Positions 63,425 to 64,000 of a stretch of DNA of 64,000 nucleotides are shown one piece after another. The position numbers and the translations under genes were made by a program. The stretch comes from an uncultured Pontibacter sp. (lineage in GTDB: Bacteria; Bacteroidota; Bacteroidia; Cytophagales; Hymenobacteraceae): NCBI RefSeq assembly GCF_947495565.1, contig NZ_CANLZM010000004.1, forward strand, positions 1 through 64,000, read 5' to 3'. Position 1 is the stretch's first letter, and each line of letters begins with the position of its first letter. The notes below the pieces were generated by a model, which worked only from the letters and a program-made list of their open reading frames with translations, made no database searches and was not told where the DNA came from.

Positions 63425-64000
63425 ATGAAACGGATTATACTACTCGTAATGGCCATTTGCATGGCTGCCGCTACCGGTGTGTCTGCTAAAGGCGGCTCCA
63501 CCCTTAAAGAGCGCTTACAAACGTCTAACCAGGACACCATTGTGGTGAAAATGGCAAACGGCGCCAAGATGATCCTGCACCTGGAAAACATTCAGCAACT
63601 GCAGGCTTTCCAAAACTACAGCCTCGACTCCCTGATGCGCGAACTGACCAAGTATGTGGAGCGCGTAGACCAAATGGAGAGCTCCAACAAGGAATCCAAG
63701 GAGATGACTGTTACCTTTAACAAGCAAGAGGCGCAGGCTGGGCAGACGGAACAGGTAACCATCACAGTGCAAGAGCAGGATTCCATTAAAGGGCAAGGCA
63801 CAAACAAAGAGACGCATGAAGTGCGCATCAATAAAAGCATTGTGATAAAGGTGGATGTGGAAGAAGACAATGGCAACACGAAAGTAAATGTGGACATGCC
63901 TTCCAAACAGGAGCGCGACAGTACCAGGGAAGCTAAAGAAGCAGAAAGCTATAAAGCCACACGCTTCGGTTTTGATATGGACTTAGGCTTTAACACCTTC
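63425..64000 (+). CDS. Secreted protein of unknown function, cut by the window end
   Basis: An open frame of 192 codons runs from the ATG at 63425 to the window end without a stop. A signal peptide (KRIILLVMAICMAAATGVSAK) starts it. The mature part is polar, rich in Gln, Glu and Lys (about 25-170), and then reads ATRFGFDMDLGFNTF, which resembles the start of a beta-barrel. It lies 10 bases after the anti-sigma gene and is probably its cotranscribed target or partner. The rest is outside the window. Confidence 0.75.
   Translation, partial: MKRIILLVMAICMAAATGVSAKGGSTLKERLQTSNQDTIVVKMANGAKMILHLENIQQLQAFQNYSLDSLMRELTKYVERVDQMESSNKESKEMTVTFNKQEAQAGQTEQVTITVQEQDSIKGQGTNKETHEVRINKSIVIKVDVEEDNGNTKVNVDMPSKQERDSTREAKEAESYKATRFGFDMDLGFNTF

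Overview
The window is a contiguous chromosomal segment of a Bacteroidota bacterium, most likely in the Cytophagales near Pontibacter/Hymenobacter. The assignment rests on three things seen here. There are two large outer-membrane barrels with N-terminal carboxypeptidase-regulatory-like domains. Several genes have Bacteroidota-type -7 promoter boxes (TAnnTTTG) shortly before their starts. The gene stock is also typical: LytTR/His_kinase pairs, DUF349, DUF1015, YqgE, an RND pump fused to a TolC domain, and many lipoproteins. Genus-level assignment is inference. I see no phage, transposase, CRISPR array or rRNA; most of the window is ordinary housekeeping and envelope biology.

Layout. 0.1-9.6 kb: an AI-2E family exporter, a LytTR two-component pair, two outer-membrane barrel proteins and a DUF2062 membrane protein. 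9.7-14.3 kb: an OmpA-like lipoprotein, an AraC/Ogt fusion for alkylation repair, two paralogous TPR proteins, and a Xre-RES toxin-antitoxin pair with a candidate operator. 14.5-22 kb: envelope enzymes (phosphodiesterase, serine hydrolase, amidase, M48 lipoprotein protease with a polyglutamine tract), small lipoproteins and a TPR protein. 23-31 kb: gyrA, an SDR enzyme, a secreted protein of unknown function, a DUF457 membrane hydrolase, an ion channel and a GNAT-like protein. 31.3-31.5 kb: two identical tRNA-Thr(UGU) genes.

31.6-42 kb: DUF349 and YqgE, then pdxH, DUF1015 and Maf on the other strand, two rRNA methyltransferases facing each other across a very strong terminator, a NUDIX hydrolase and two membrane proteins. 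42-46.7 kb: a tight four-gene operon (sdaAB, tolC-like, periplasmic adaptor, gpsA) that has an efflux adaptor and channel but no pump. 46.9-50.1 kb: a tryptophan dioxygenase family protein, an FAD dehydrogenase and a CoA-binding protein. 50.3-55.6 kb: an SDR, then an ABC permease and ATPase divergent from a TesA-like lipase, which matches the ybbP-ybbA/tesA layout of E. coli. 55.7-61.7 kb: a heavy-metal RND operon whose CzcA/CusA-type pump carries a TolC domain at its C terminus, preceded by a small Cys/His-rich protein. 61.9-64 kb: an ECF sigma factor, a membrane-anchored probable anti-sigma protein, and a secreted protein cut by the window edge.

The most striking signal that genes do not explain is a short word, AAGTATA/TATACTT (with the AAGTATG/CATACTT variant). 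It recurs in both orientations in genes and spacers across the whole window. Other non-coding signals are the half-site array in front of the Xre-RES pair, a 16-bp palindrome with a repeated half-site before the serine hydrolase, a nested inverted repeat between the kinase and barrel genes, and many long perfect terminator stems at convergent gene ends.
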